Positions 1-7,325 are shown, counted from the first letter of the stretch. The stretch is DNA of 21,273 bases from Methanothrix sp. (GCA_011620785.1 WOYM01000091.1:1-21273), one strand, 5' to 3'. Notes: generated from the sequence alone by a model not told the origin. A program made the numbers and translations.

Positions 1-583
1 GCATCCTCGCAGTTCGTTACAATCTCCCGCCTTTTTCCCCATTGCATCATTGATACTTAAAGGTTTTGCGTGGCATTATTATTACTTATTATATTATATG
101 AATCTGTGGACTTTGAGTAGATCTAAACGAAAATTTTTTTAAATTAATTTTTATTAAAACATATCTCTTTAATTGTGCAATTCTATGCTTCTTGACATGT
201 GGCCCCTCCACGGCATTCAGAGGAAACCTTTCCTCTTTTCTTGTATCGCGATTGCTGGTAGTGGTGATCCGATGAAGGAATATTATTTCAGCCATCGATA
301 AATAGATATATGCTTTTAAAATAATTTATCTAAGTTCAATTTCAGATAGATATTCGAATTGATCTTCATGAGAGAGGATATTGCCGGTCAAAAGCGATTT
401 TATTGAGGTATATCGAAATAATAAAAGTTAAAATTTGTAGAATAATCGTGTCAGTTGGATCAATAAACTTCATTATTAAATAATATATAGAATACCAGAT
501 TACGAAAATCTCAGATTCAGAATGATAGGCATAAAAGCCTACCTGATGATAACGATCGACCGATCCGGAGCGATTTTTTACAG
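1..583. other. A/T-rich gene-free stretch upstream of topA
   Basis: I see no convincing gene here. The two minus-strand open frames have A/T-driven composition, no recognisable motif, and one runs into topA. The stretch is clearly richer in A+T than the genes that follow. It holds one near-perfect inverted repeat at 219-236 (AGAGGAAA-CC-TTTCCTCT) followed by TTTTC. This could be a terminator for a gene left of the window or a protein-binding palindrome. Nothing else is supportable. Confidence 0.6.
219..236. repeat. Perfect 8-bp inverted repeat in intergenic region
   Basis: The arms AGAGGAAA and TTTCCTCT are separated by CC, and TTTTC follows directly on the plus strand. The tiny loop makes a plain RNA hairpin slightly strained (about 7 bp with a 4-nt loop), but the T-run is compatible with an archaeal terminator. 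A dimeric regulator site is the alternative. The function is not decidable from the sequence. Confidence 0.35.
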
Positions 584-595
584 AAAAATTTAAAT
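584..595 (+). promoter_or_regulatory. Putative TATA box of topA
   Basis: The A/T block AAAAATTTAAAT is centred about 31 bases before the topA ATG. An archaeal transcription start about 25 bases downstream would fall only a few bases before the ATG, so the message is probably nearly leaderless. The GAGGA directly abutting the ATG is too close to act as a normal ribosome binding site, which fits this reading. Confidence 0.5.
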
Positions 596-620
596 CGATG
601 CCATGTTTTGCCTTTGAGGA

Positions 621-2924
621 ATGCATCTCATAATAGCGGAGAAGCACGATGCTGCAAAGAGGATTGCCCAAATCCTGTCGGGGGATAAGCCCCGACCTTA
701 CCGGATAGGAGGGGTTGAGGCCTTCAAGTTCGATAATAAGGTGGTGATGGGCCTATCCGGCCACATCGTGGGAGTGGACTATCCTCCTGGATACAACAAC
801 TGGCAGAAGGTGGATTGTAAAGACCTGATCAGGGCGGAGATAGTCGTCCGTCCCATCAATGACAAGATCGTCAATGCCCTGCGCTCCCTGGGAAAGGAAG
901 CCGACCGCATCACTGTGGCCACGGACTACGATCGGGAGGGAGAACTCATCGGGGTGGAAGCCCTGAAGATCGCAAAGGAGGCAAATCCCCGTCTCATGGA
1001 GGACCGGGTCCGCTACAGCGCCATCGTCAAGGATGAGATCCTCAAGGCCTTCAAGAACGCCGGCAAGGTGGACTACGACCTGGCAGCCTCTGGAGAGGCC
1101 AGACAGATCATAGACCTGGTCTGGGGAGCAGCCTTAACCCGATATATATCTCTCACCTCCGGCCGGCTGGGCAAAGAGTTTCTCTCCGTGGGGAGGGTCC
1201 AATCACCCACCCTGGCCCTGATCGTCGATCGAGAGAAGGAGATCCAGTCCTTCGTCCCCAAGCCATACTGGGAGATATATGCTGACCTGGAACGTGATCT
1301 GCGCGTCCAGCATGCCCGGGGCCGCATCTGGGAGAAGGATGAGGTTGATTCTATCGTGGCCCGTCTGGGCCCGGTGGGCATCATCCGCTCCATCCAGACA
1401 AAGCCGCGCGTTGAGAAGCCCCCCGCACCCTTTGACACCACCAGCTTCATCTCCGCAGCCAGTGGAATCGGCTTTTCAGCGGCCAATGCCATGCGGATAG
1501 CCGAATGGCTCTATGTCAACGGATTCATATCCTACCCCAGAACGGACAATACCGTCTATCCCCCATCCATCGATCTGGTCGCACTCACCCGTCTGTTTAC
1601 CAAAGGCGAATTCTCCAAAGAAGCGGAAAAGCTCCTCGGAGGAAAGATGGTGCCCACCCGGGGCAAGAGGTCGACCACAGATCATCCTCCTATCTACCCC
1701 ACCGCTCCTGTCAATAAGAGCGAGCTGAAGGAAGACCAGTGGAAGATCTATGAGCTGGTGGTGCGCCGCTTCTTCGCCACCTTAGCCGAACCCTGTGTCT
1801 GGGATGCCACCAGCCTCAAGGTGGACATAGGTCCCGAGCCCTTCCGGGCAAACGGAGCGCGGCTGGTGGAACCGGGATGGAGGTACTACTATCCCTACAG
1901 CAAAGCAGAAGAGCGCATCCTGCCCGCCCTGAAAGAGGGCGAACGCCTCCGGGTCCTGGGCCACAGCGTCGAGGCGAAAGAGACTCAGCCACCGGCCAGA
2001 TACGGCCAGGGAAAGCTGATCAAGCTGATGGACGAGCTGGGCCTGGGGACCAAGTCCACCCGCCATGATATCATCAGCAAGCTCTATGCTCGCGCTTATG
2101 TGCAGGGCAATCCCATGCGGCCCACTAACACCGCTTATGCCGTGGTGGACACCCTGCAAAAATACGCTCCCACCATCACCAAACCGGAGATGACCCAGAC
2201 CCTGGAGAAGGATATGACCCAGATCTCCGAGCAGAAGATCAAGGAGGATGAGGTGATAGAGGAGTCAAGGGTCATGCTCACCAGTGTCTTCGACGAGCTG
2301 AGCTGCAACCAAGAGGACATAGGCCAGTCCCTCAAGGACGGCCTGAGGACAGACAAGATCGTGGGGACCTGCGAGAAGTGCAATTCCGAGCTGATAATCA
2401 GGCGCGGCCACCGGGGATCGCGCTTTATCGGCTGCTCCGGCTATCCGGAATGCAGATTCACCCTACCGCTCCCCAGGTCGGGAGCGATAGTGGTAACGGA
2501 TAAGGTCTGCGAGAAGCACGGCATGTTTCATATCCGCATCATAAACAAGGGCAAGAGGCCCTGGGACCTGGGCTGCCCCCACTGCAACTTCTTAGACTGG
2601 CAGGCGAAGAAGGCTCTGGAGTTGGCTGAGGGCAAGGAGAGCGGAGAAGGAAAAAGGGCAAAAGCGCGGCCAGCCAAGAAGACAGTCAAGAGAGCAACAG
2701 GGGCCAAAGCTGCCAAGAAGGCCAGCGGGCCATCCAATGCAGATGGCGATGGGCTCGCCGGATTGCCGGGAATTGGCCCCAAGACTCTGGAAAAGCTGGC
2801 GGCAGCAGGGATCAAGACATCTGGAGAGCTGGCAGGTGCCAATGCCAAGAGCCTCGCCGCCAAGACCGGCCTGTCCGAGAAGAAGATCGCCGCCTGGAAG
2901 AGCGCTGCCAAAGCCCTGAGCTGA
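621..2924 (+). CDS. topA: DNA topoisomerase I (type IA), archaeal
   Basis: Type IA topoisomerase of 767 residues that cuts and rejoins one DNA strand through a 5'-phosphotyrosine. The N-terminus is a Toprim domain (residues 1-140) with the acidic metal site DYDREGE at 102-108. The catalytic tyrosine is Y305 in FISYPRTDNT. A C4 zinc ribbon (C584, C587, C605, C611) and a second Cys/His cluster (C630, H633, C652, C655) follow the core. A Lys/Ala-rich linker (about 675-705) then leads to a helix-hairpin-helix-like tail (about 712-760, LPGIGPKTLEKL), probably extra DNA binding. The start is chosen because MHLIIAEKHDAAKRIA is the conserved Toprim beginning. It is a single gene, convergent with the tRNA pair downstream. 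Confidence 0.97.
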   Translation: MHLIIAEKHDAAKRIAQILSGDKPRPYRIGGVEAFKFDNKVVMGLSGHIVGVDYPPGYNNWQKVDCKDLIRAEIVVRPINDKIVNALRSLGKEADRITVATDYDREGELIGVEALKIAKEANPRLMEDRVRYSAIVKDEILKAFKNAGKVDYDLAASGEARQIIDLVWGAALTRYISLTSGRLGKEFLSVGRVQSPTLALIVDREKEIQSFVPKPYWEIYADLERDLRVQHARGRIWEKDEVDSIVARLGPVGIIRSIQTKPRVEKPPAPFDTTSFISAASGIGFSAANAMRIAEWLYVNGFISYPRTDNTVYPPSIDLVALTRLFTKGEFSKEAEKLLGGKMVPTRGKRSTTDHPPIYPTAPVNKSELKEDQWKIYELVVRRFFATLAEPCVWDATSLKVDIGPEPFRANGARLVEPGWRYYYPYSKAEERILPALKEGERLRVLGHSVEAKETQPPARYGQGKLIKLMDELGLGTKSTRHDIISKLYARAYVQGNPMRPTNTAYAVVDTLQKYAPTITKPEMTQTLEKDMTQISEQKIKEDEVIEESRVMLTSVFDELSCNQEDIGQSLKDGLRTDKIVGTCEKCNSELIIRRGHRGSRFIGCSGYPECRFTLPLPRSGAIVVTDKVCEKHGMFHIRIINKGKRPWDLGCPHCNFLDWQAKKALELAEGKESGEGKRAKARPAKKTVKRATGAKAAKKASGPSNADGDGLAGLPGIGPKTLEKLAAAGIKTSGELAGANAKSLAAKTGLSEKKIAAWKSAAKALS

Positions 2925-3010
2925 GACGCTCTATATCCCTCATCACCAATTTTTCGGCTTTTCAAAGATATGAAATTCAGGAAAGGCCAAGATGGCTATA
3001 GTTGCCAGCA

Positions 3011-3085
3011 TGGGCCTGGCCGGATTTGAACCGGCGGCCACTCGGTTATGAGCCGAGCGCTCTAACCGGACTAAGCTACAGGCCC
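3011..3085 (-). tRNA. tRNA with CAU anticodon (probably Ile2, else elongator Met)
   Basis: A full cloverleaf reads on the minus strand. The acceptor GGGCCTG pairs perfectly with CAGGCCC, the anticodon stem is CTCGG/CCGAG with loop CTCATAA, and the T stem is GCCGG/CCGGC with loop TTCAAAT. The discriminator is A and no CCA is encoded. Anticodon CAU fits initiator Met, elongator Met, or Ile2 (reading AUA after agmatidine modification). The GGGCCYG acceptor resembles archaeal isoleucine tRNAs and is unlike the usual initiator, so Ile2 is favoured. It lies 9 bases downstream of tRNA-Asn and is probably co-transcribed with it. Confidence 0.93.
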
Positions 3086-3094
3086 AGAGGAATG

Positions 3095-3182
3095 CGCCGC
3101 CAACAGGGCTCGAACCTGTGACATTCTGGTTGCTGCTCATTCAATTAACAGCCAGACACTCTACCATCTGAGTTATGGCGGC
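3095..3182 (-). tRNA. tRNA-Asn (GUU) with a 15-nt intron
   Basis: Minus-strand cloverleaf. The acceptor GCCGCCA pairs with TGGCGGC, the discriminator is G, and the anticodon stem is TCTGG/CCAGA. The anticodon GTT is followed by extra bases before the 3' half of the stem, so an intron lies between positions 37 and 38 (genomic 3131-3145). The mature tRNA is 73 nt without CCA. It is the upstream member of a two-tRNA unit. Confidence 0.95.
3131..3145 (-). other. Archaeal tRNA intron in tRNA-Asn
   Basis: The intron reads ATTGAATGAGCAGCA on the minus strand. Exon bases CTGT (32-35) can pair with intron GCAG, giving a 4-bp central helix. This is flanked by 3-nt bulges TAA (cut after TA) and CAA (cut after CA), the bulge-helix-bulge substrate of the archaeal splicing endonuclease. 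The outer helix is weak (about 2 bp), so this is a relaxed motif. Position 37/38 is the canonical intron site. Confidence 0.85.
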
Positions 3183-3208
3183 TCGACCACCACCCTGGAT
3201 GCACAATG

Positions 3209-3216
3209 ATTTAAGC
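3209..3216. promoter_or_regulatory. Putative TATA element between tRNA-Asn and pelA (possibly used both ways)
   Basis: The near-symmetric block ATTTAAGC lies 25-31 bases before the pelA ATG on the plus strand. It also lies about 28-33 bases before the 5' end of tRNA-Asn on the minus strand. It is the only clear A/T element in the 57-base gap, so both transcripts may depend on one TATA-binding site or on two overlapping ones. Confidence 0.45.
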
Positions 3217-3239
3217 CTTTTGATTAGAGAGGATATCTC

Positions 3240-4277
3240 ATGCGCGTCCTGAAGAGAGATCTGCGTGGCGAAGAGGGCGAGATCGCCCTTCTTCCCGAGT
3301 CCCTGGATGACCTGTGGCACCTGCGCCACTTAGTGGAGAGGGGAGACCTGGTATTCGCCCTGAGCCAGAGAAAGGTTCCAGCGATTGCTGACAAGGCCAG
3401 GCCGGAGAAGATGGAGAGAAAGACAGTACGCCTGGGCGTCAAGATAGAAGATGTAGAGTTTCACATGTACTCCAACTGGCTGCGGCTGCATGGACGCATA
3501 GTATCGGGCATTGATGTAGGATCATACCACACCCTGAATATCGAGGTGGGAACGGACCTGTCCATACTCAAATATCACTGGAGGCCGGACCTCTTGGCAC
3601 GGATCGATGATGCGGTGAAAGAATCGCAACGGCCCAAGGTGGTGCTGGCCCTGGTGGAGGAGGGAGAGGCCACTATAGGCCTTCTCCGCCAGTTCGGAGT
3701 GCAGATGGCAGCAGAGATTCGCATGAGCAGCGGCAAAGGGAGCGGAGAGGACACCCGGGCCTCGTTTATGAGAGGGGTGGCCGAGGCCATAGACAACGCC
3801 GCCCAGGGAGGAGCGGACGTGATCCTCGCTGGCCCGGGATTTGCCAAGGACGACCTGAAGAAGGTGATAGACTCCTCTCATCCCGACCTGGCGGGGAGGA
3901 TCGCCATGGACGATGCCTCCTCAATTGGCAGATCGGGGTTCCAGGAGGTGCTCCGCCGGGGAGCGGTGAAAAGCGTCCTTGAGTCCAGCCGAATCGCCAG
4001 GGAGGCAAAGCTGATCGAGGAGCTATTCCGGGAGATCGCTACGGACGGCAAAGCGGCCTACGGCATCGCTGAGGTGCAGAAGGCGATGAATTACGGAGCC
4101 ATAGAGAGCCTGCTGGTCTTGGATGAGCTCGCCCGCCGGTGTGATGTGGACGATATCATGCGCCAGGTAGGCGATTCCCGCGGCAAGGTGATCATATTCA
4201 GCTCTGAGTTTGAGCCCGGGGATAGGCTGGCCTCTTTGGGTGGAGTGGCGGCATTGCTCAGGTTCAAGATAGCATGA
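3240..4277 (+). CDS. pelA: Pelota (aPelota/Dom34) ribosome rescue factor
   Basis: Protein of 345 residues, the usual length for archaeal pelota. Pelota binds the empty A site of stalled ribosomes and, with aEF1A and ABCE1, splits them. The N-terminal Sm-like domain opens with MRVLKRDLRGEEGEI and carries PESLDDLWHL (19-28). The central eRF1-like domain starts about residue 130 (PKVVLALVEEGEATIGLL), and the C-terminal eL30-like domain starts about residue 270 (AAYGIAEVQKAMNYGAIE). The eRF1 GGQ motif is absent, as expected for this family. GAGG at 3229-3232, seven bases before the ATG, supports the start. The next gene begins 16 bases after the stop, suggesting one transcript. Confidence 0.96.
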   Translation: MRVLKRDLRGEEGEIALLPESLDDLWHLRHLVERGDLVFALSQRKVPAIADKARPEKMERKTVRLGVKIEDVEFHMYSNWLRLHGRIVSGIDVGSYHTLNIEVGTDLSILKYHWRPDLLARIDDAVKESQRPKVVLALVEEGEATIGLLRQFGVQMAAEIRMSSGKGSGEDTRASFMRGVAEAIDNAAQGGADVILAGPGFAKDDLKKVIDSSHPDLAGRIAMDDASSIGRSGFQEVLRRGAVKSVLESSRIAREAKLIEELFREIATDGKAAYGIAEVQKAMNYGAIESLLVLDELARRCDVDDIMRQVGDSRGKVIIFSSEFEPGDRLASLGGVAALLRFKIA

Positions 4278-4292
4278 TCAAAGGCGGATGAA

Positions 4293-5111
4293 ATGACCAG
4301 ATGCTGCAAATGTCCTATGCCTGCCATAATCTATCAGAAGTACTCAGGAATGCATCTATGCCAATCCCACTTTGATGATGACGTCCACCGCAAGGTAAGG
4401 GAGACAATTCGACAGACCGGGATCTTTGCCCACGGCCTGAGACTGGCTCTGGCCATGGATGGAGGAAAGGGCAGCGCAGTTATGGCCAATATCATAAAAG
4501 ACCTGTTCGCGAGGCGAAGGGATATCGACCTCGTCGCCCTGATCCTCGATGACCACGGCCCTGGCGCGAAGGCGGCCAGGATCGCCTCCCAGCAGCTAGG
4601 GCTGCGCGTGTCCATCAAAGCTCTGCCTGTATCGCTCCTGAATGATAGGGTGGCGAGCGATCCAGCCCCAGATCCAATCAGCTTTGCTCAAAAGATGAGA
4701 ATGATGACCGGACTCGCGCGGGAGATGGGAGCAAACGCTATTGCCACCGGCCATGACCTGGACGATGTGGCCACGGAGGTATTCATTAGCTATCTGGAGG
4801 GGGATATATGTGGGCTGCAATATGGGCGGCAGGAGACGAGACCGGACAGATATGAGCAGGGAATGATCCCCACCATCCAGCCATTGCGGCGAATACCCGG
4901 CAAGGAGGTCCGGCTCTATGCCCTCCAGCATGGTCTGTGCTTTGCCGAGATAGGGATAGAGGACGAGCTGCATAAGCAGGCAAGGCAAGAGCTCTGCCGA
5001 TTTGACTCCCGCCATCCGGGAACCAAGTATTCCCTGTTGCGCAGCCTGCAGAAGCTGGATAAAGAGAGATCGGATCGATCTGGATCCCAGAGGAGCAAAG
5101 CCTTTAAGTGA
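4293..5111 (+). CDS. TtuA/Ncs6-like PP-loop protein with degenerate active site
   Basis: 272 residues related to the TtuA/Ncs6 (CTU1) tRNA 2-thiouridine synthetases, which adenylate the base and transfer sulfur. The family signs are an N-terminal zinc site (C4, C7, C23, H26), a PP-loop region at 51-61, ATGHDLDDVATEV at 151-163, and a C-terminal RRIPGKEVRLYALQHG block. Key features are missing. The PP-loop normally reads SGGKDS but here reads DGGKGS (56-61). The central CxxC and the third cysteine that hold the catalytic Fe-S cluster in TtuA are not where expected, and the usual C-terminal Zn-binding CxxC pairs are absent. It may be a divergent enzyme with another substrate or a non-catalytic paralog. 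It is probably co-transcribed with pelA. Confidence 0.75.
   Translation: MTRCCKCPMPAIIYQKYSGMHLCQSHFDDDVHRKVRETIRQTGIFAHGLRLALAMDGGKGSAVMANIIKDLFARRRDIDLVALILDDHGPGAKAARIASQQLGLRVSIKALPVSLLNDRVASDPAPDPISFAQKMRMMTGLAREMGANAIATGHDLDDVATEVFISYLEGDICGLQYGRQETRPDRYEQGMIPTIQPLRRIPGKEVRLYALQHGLCFAEIGIEDELHKQARQELCRFDSRHPGTKYSLLRSLQKLDKERSDRSGSQRSKAFK
5101..5109 (+). promoter_or_regulatory. Putative TATA box of tRNA-Thr
   Basis: CCTTTAAGTG, centred about 30 bases before the tRNA 5' end, lies inside the last codons and stop of the preceding PP-loop gene. It is the only A/T-rich block at the right distance. Confidence 0.4.
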
Positions 5112-5135
5112 TGATGAAAAACAATCGAGAGGTGT

Positions 5136-5210
5136 GCCTCGGTAGCTCAGCTGGTCCAGAGCGATTGACTTGTAATCAATAGGTCGCGTGTTCGAATCAC
5201 GCTCGGGGCT
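5136..5210 (+). tRNA. tRNA-Thr (UGU)
   Basis: Cloverleaf with acceptor GCCTCGG pairing TCGGGGC (two G-U pairs), anticodon stem ATTGA/TCAAT with loop CTTGTAA (anticodon TGT), T stem GCGTG/CACGC with loop TTCGAAT, and discriminator T. No intron and no encoded CCA. A short T-rich run (TTTTCTTT) follows and may end the transcript. Confidence 0.95.
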
Positions 5211-5303
5211 TTTCTTTGAAATTTTTGGAGTGGAGCAAATAAGGATTTAATCCTAAAATAATTAAGAAGACAAGGAAAACAATCGAGCCTGATTTCCGCT
5301 CCC

Positions 5304-5374
5304 TATCCAAGGGGCCCTATCCATCCCCTGGATAAAATAGAAAGGCTTGGCCCAAATTTTGCGAGCCGCCTTTC
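5304..5374. other. Two adjacent stable hairpins in the tRNA-Thr to zinc-ribbon gap
   Basis: Hairpin 1 (5304-5334) has arms TATCCA(A)GGGG and CCCCTGGATA, 10 bp with one bulged A and a 10-nt loop. Hairpin 2 (5340-5374) has arms GAAAGGC and GCCTTTC around an internal region that can pair further. They lie between the plus-strand tRNA-Thr and the end of the minus-strand zinc-ribbon gene. They could be terminators for the two converging transcripts or a small structured RNA. AAAATA between them fits the loose ANANNA box of H/ACA RNAs, but no ACA follows hairpin 2, so that class is not supported. Confidence 0.4.
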
Positions 5375-5410
5375 AATCCAGGGATATCGATATTGGGCAG
5401 AAATATCGAC

Positions 5411-5527
5411 TCAAGCCTTCTTCGTCCTTCTCACATCCAGTCTGGTCTTGCACCTGGGACAGGCCTTAGGTCGGCTCACCCGCGTCTCCCATGCGTAATG
5501 GCATTTAGGGCATTTCATTTGTTTCAT
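5411..5527 (-). CDS. 38-residue zinc-ribbon protein
   Basis: The frame encodes a small basic protein starting MKQMKCPKCHYAWETR and containing KACPRCKTRLD. The two CPxC knuckles (C6/C9 and C23/C26) are separated by 13 residues, the form of a minimal zinc ribbon. The Lys/Arg-rich tail (RRTKKA) suggests nucleic-acid or ribosome binding. The frame is open exactly over the conserved-looking block and flanked by A/T-rich spacer. There is no clear Shine-Dalgarno before the first ATG, so it may be leaderless or start at the second Met. Small proteins of this pattern occur in other archaea to my knowledge. The function is unknown. Confidence 0.75.
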   Translation of the reverse strand: MKQMKCPKCHYAWETRVSRPKACPRCKTRLDVRRTKKA

Positions 5528-5640
5528 ATTAATACAGTTGTAATAAGAGTATTAATAACTTTCGATAGTATATGATTATCCCTATTATGGCCGCAAGCGC
5601 AAAGCCTATAATTGAATAGAGAGGGAAAAGATAGAATTTC

Positions 5641-6120
5641 ATGCACGAGATTTTGGAGATCCTTTACGAAAACGCCAAGGCAACACCTTCCGAGATCGCA
5701 GCGCTGCTGGGTAAATCCGAGGAGGAGGTGGCCCGGGAGATCAAAGAGATGGAGGATGCAGGCATAATAAGGAAATACATCACTCTGATCAACTGGGAGA
5801 AGCTCGACCAGAGCGTCGTCTTCGCCGTCCTGGAGCTGAAGGTAGCTCTGCAGAGAAAGACAGGCTACGATGCAGTGGCAGAGAGGATCGCCAGGTTCTC
5901 GGAGGTGGAGTCAGTGCGGCTGATCTCCGGAGACCACGACCTGTCTGTTACCGTGCGGGGCAAATCCATGAAGGATATCGCCTATTTTGTGGCGGAGAAG
6001 ATCGCCCCCCTGGATGGTGTCCAGTCCACCTGCACCCATTTCATACTCAAGAGCTATAAGGAGCATGGGGCTATCCTCACTGAGCAGCCCAAGCCCGAGA
6101 GACTGGTGATAACTCCATGA
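5641..6120 (+). CDS. Lrp/AsnC family transcriptional regulator
   Basis: 159 residues. The N-terminal winged helix-turn-helix (about 1-50, with ATPSEIAALLGKSEEEVARE) is followed by a linker strand and a RAM effector-binding domain (about 65-145). The RAM core is visible around VESVRLISGDHDLSVTVRG. Such proteins act as octamers or dimers that sense amino acids and control amino-acid genes. The stop overlaps the start of the downstream aminotransferase by four bases (ATGA), so the two are translationally coupled and the regulator probably responds to an amino acid handled by that enzyme. A GAGGG lies 15 bases upstream, rather far for a ribosome binding site. Confidence 0.93.
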   Translation: MHEILEILYENAKATPSEIAALLGKSEEEVAREIKEMEDAGIIRKYITLINWEKLDQSVVFAVLELKVALQRKTGYDAVAERIARFSEVESVRLISGDHDLSVTVRGKSMKDIAYFVAEKIAPLDGVQSTCTHFILKSYKEHGAILTEQPKPERLVITP

Positions 6121-7325
6121 AGCAGCAGACAAAAAAGCAGCGCCTCAAGAATGTCCTCCCCTGGAATGCGGAAGGTCACATCAATCAGTCGGTAAGGGAT
6201 ATGCCTCCCTCCGGGATACGCAAGTTCTTCGACCTGGTAAGCGAGATGAAAGGAGCGATCTCACTGGGAGTGGGCGAGCCCGACTTCGTCACTCCCTGGC
6301 ATGTGCGCGAGGCCTGCATCTACTCACTGGAACTGGGAAACACCCATTACACATCCAATAAAGGCATGCCCGAGTTGAGGGAGGCCATCTGTCAGGAGGT
6401 CAGCAGGGATATGGGGATCGACTTCGACTGCAATGAGGAGATCCTCATCACCACTGGAGTGAGCGAGGCGGTGGACCTGGCCTTCCGGGCGACTCTGAAC
6501 CCCGGCGAGGAAGCAGTGGTGCACGAGCCCTGTTATGTGGCTTATACCCCGGATATCATCCTGGCCGGTGGGGTGCCAAAGACGGTCCCCACCCGGCTGG
6601 ATAATGAGTTTCGAGTCCAGGCAGAGGATATCGCAAGGGCGGTGACCAAAAAGACCCGCAGCCTTCTCTTGAGCTATCCCAACAATCCCACCGGGGCGAT
6701 AATGACCCGCTCGGACCTGGAGGACCTGGCAGATGTGGTTGTGGAAAACGACCTGATAGTGATATCCGATGAGGTCTATGCAGAATTATCTTATTCTGGA
6801 AGCCACACCAGCTTCGCCCAGCTGGAGGGGATGAAGGAGAGGACCATCATCTTAAACGGCCTTTCCAAGTCGCATGCCATGACCGGCTGGCGGATAGGCT
6901 ATGCGATGGGAGACCCGGCGCTGGTCGGTGCCATGACCAAGATCCATCAGTACACCATGCTCTGCGCCCCCACCATGGCCCAGGTGGCAGCCCTCGAAGC
7001 CATGCAAAAAGGCGAGGATGAGATGCTGCACATGAAGCATGAGTACGACCTGCGCAGGCGCTTTTTCGTCTCGGGACTGAACCGCATAGGCCTGGACTGC
7101 TTCGAGCCCAAGGGAGCATTTTATGCCTTCCCCTCCATCCAGAGGTTCGGCCTCTCCTCAGAGGAGTTTGCGGAAAGGCTATTATACGAGCAGAAGGTGG
7201 CGGTGGTCCCGGGCAATGTCTTCGGCGAGAGCGGAGAGGGATTCCTTCGCTGCAGCTATGCCACCAGCAGAGAAGAGCTGATAGAGGCCCTGGACCGGAT
7301 GGAGATGTTCATCAAGAGCCTGTGA
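6117..7325 (+). CDS. Class I/II PLP-dependent aminotransferase
   Basis: 402-residue fold-type I aminotransferase of the aspartate/aromatic/branched-chain group. Visible sites are SYPNNPTG with N190, ISDEVYAE with D218 (binds the pyridine nitrogen), GLSKSHAMTGWRIG with the Schiff-base lysine K251, and LRCSYA with R378 (binds the substrate carboxylate). The conserved start of the family is probably near VRDMPPSGIRKFFDL (residue 26), so this ORF has about 20 extra N-terminal residues; the ATGA overlap with the Lrp gene favours the start given. Substrate specificity cannot be read from the sequence. Aspartate, aromatic or branched 2-oxoacids are all possible. Confidence 0.93.
   Translation: MKQQTKKQRLKNVLPWNAEGHINQSVRDMPPSGIRKFFDLVSEMKGAISLGVGEPDFVTPWHVREACIYSLELGNTHYTSNKGMPELREAICQEVSRDMGIDFDCNEEILITTGVSEAVDLAFRATLNPGEEAVVHEPCYVAYTPDIILAGGVPKTVPTRLDNEFRVQAEDIARAVTKKTRSLLLSYPNNPTGAIMTRSDLEDLADVVVENDLIVISDEVYAELSYSGSHTSFAQLEGMKERTIILNGLSKSHAMTGWRIGYAMGDPALVGAMTKIHQYTMLCAPTMAQVAALEAMQKGEDEMLHMKHEYDLRRRFFVSGLNRIGLDCFEPKGAFYAFPSIQRFGLSSEEFAERLLYEQKVAVVPGNVFGESGEGFLRCSYATSREELIEALDRMEMFIKSL

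Noticed and set aside
366..671. Minus-strand 101-codon open frame overlapping the start of topA
   Set aside because: A/T-driven composition, no motif, no ribosome binding site, and it covers the conserved first codons of topA on the other strand.
5304..5374. H/ACA guide RNA
   Set aside because: One ANANNA-like box is present, but no ACA follows the second hairpin and no kink-turn is evident; only the hairpins themselves are reported.
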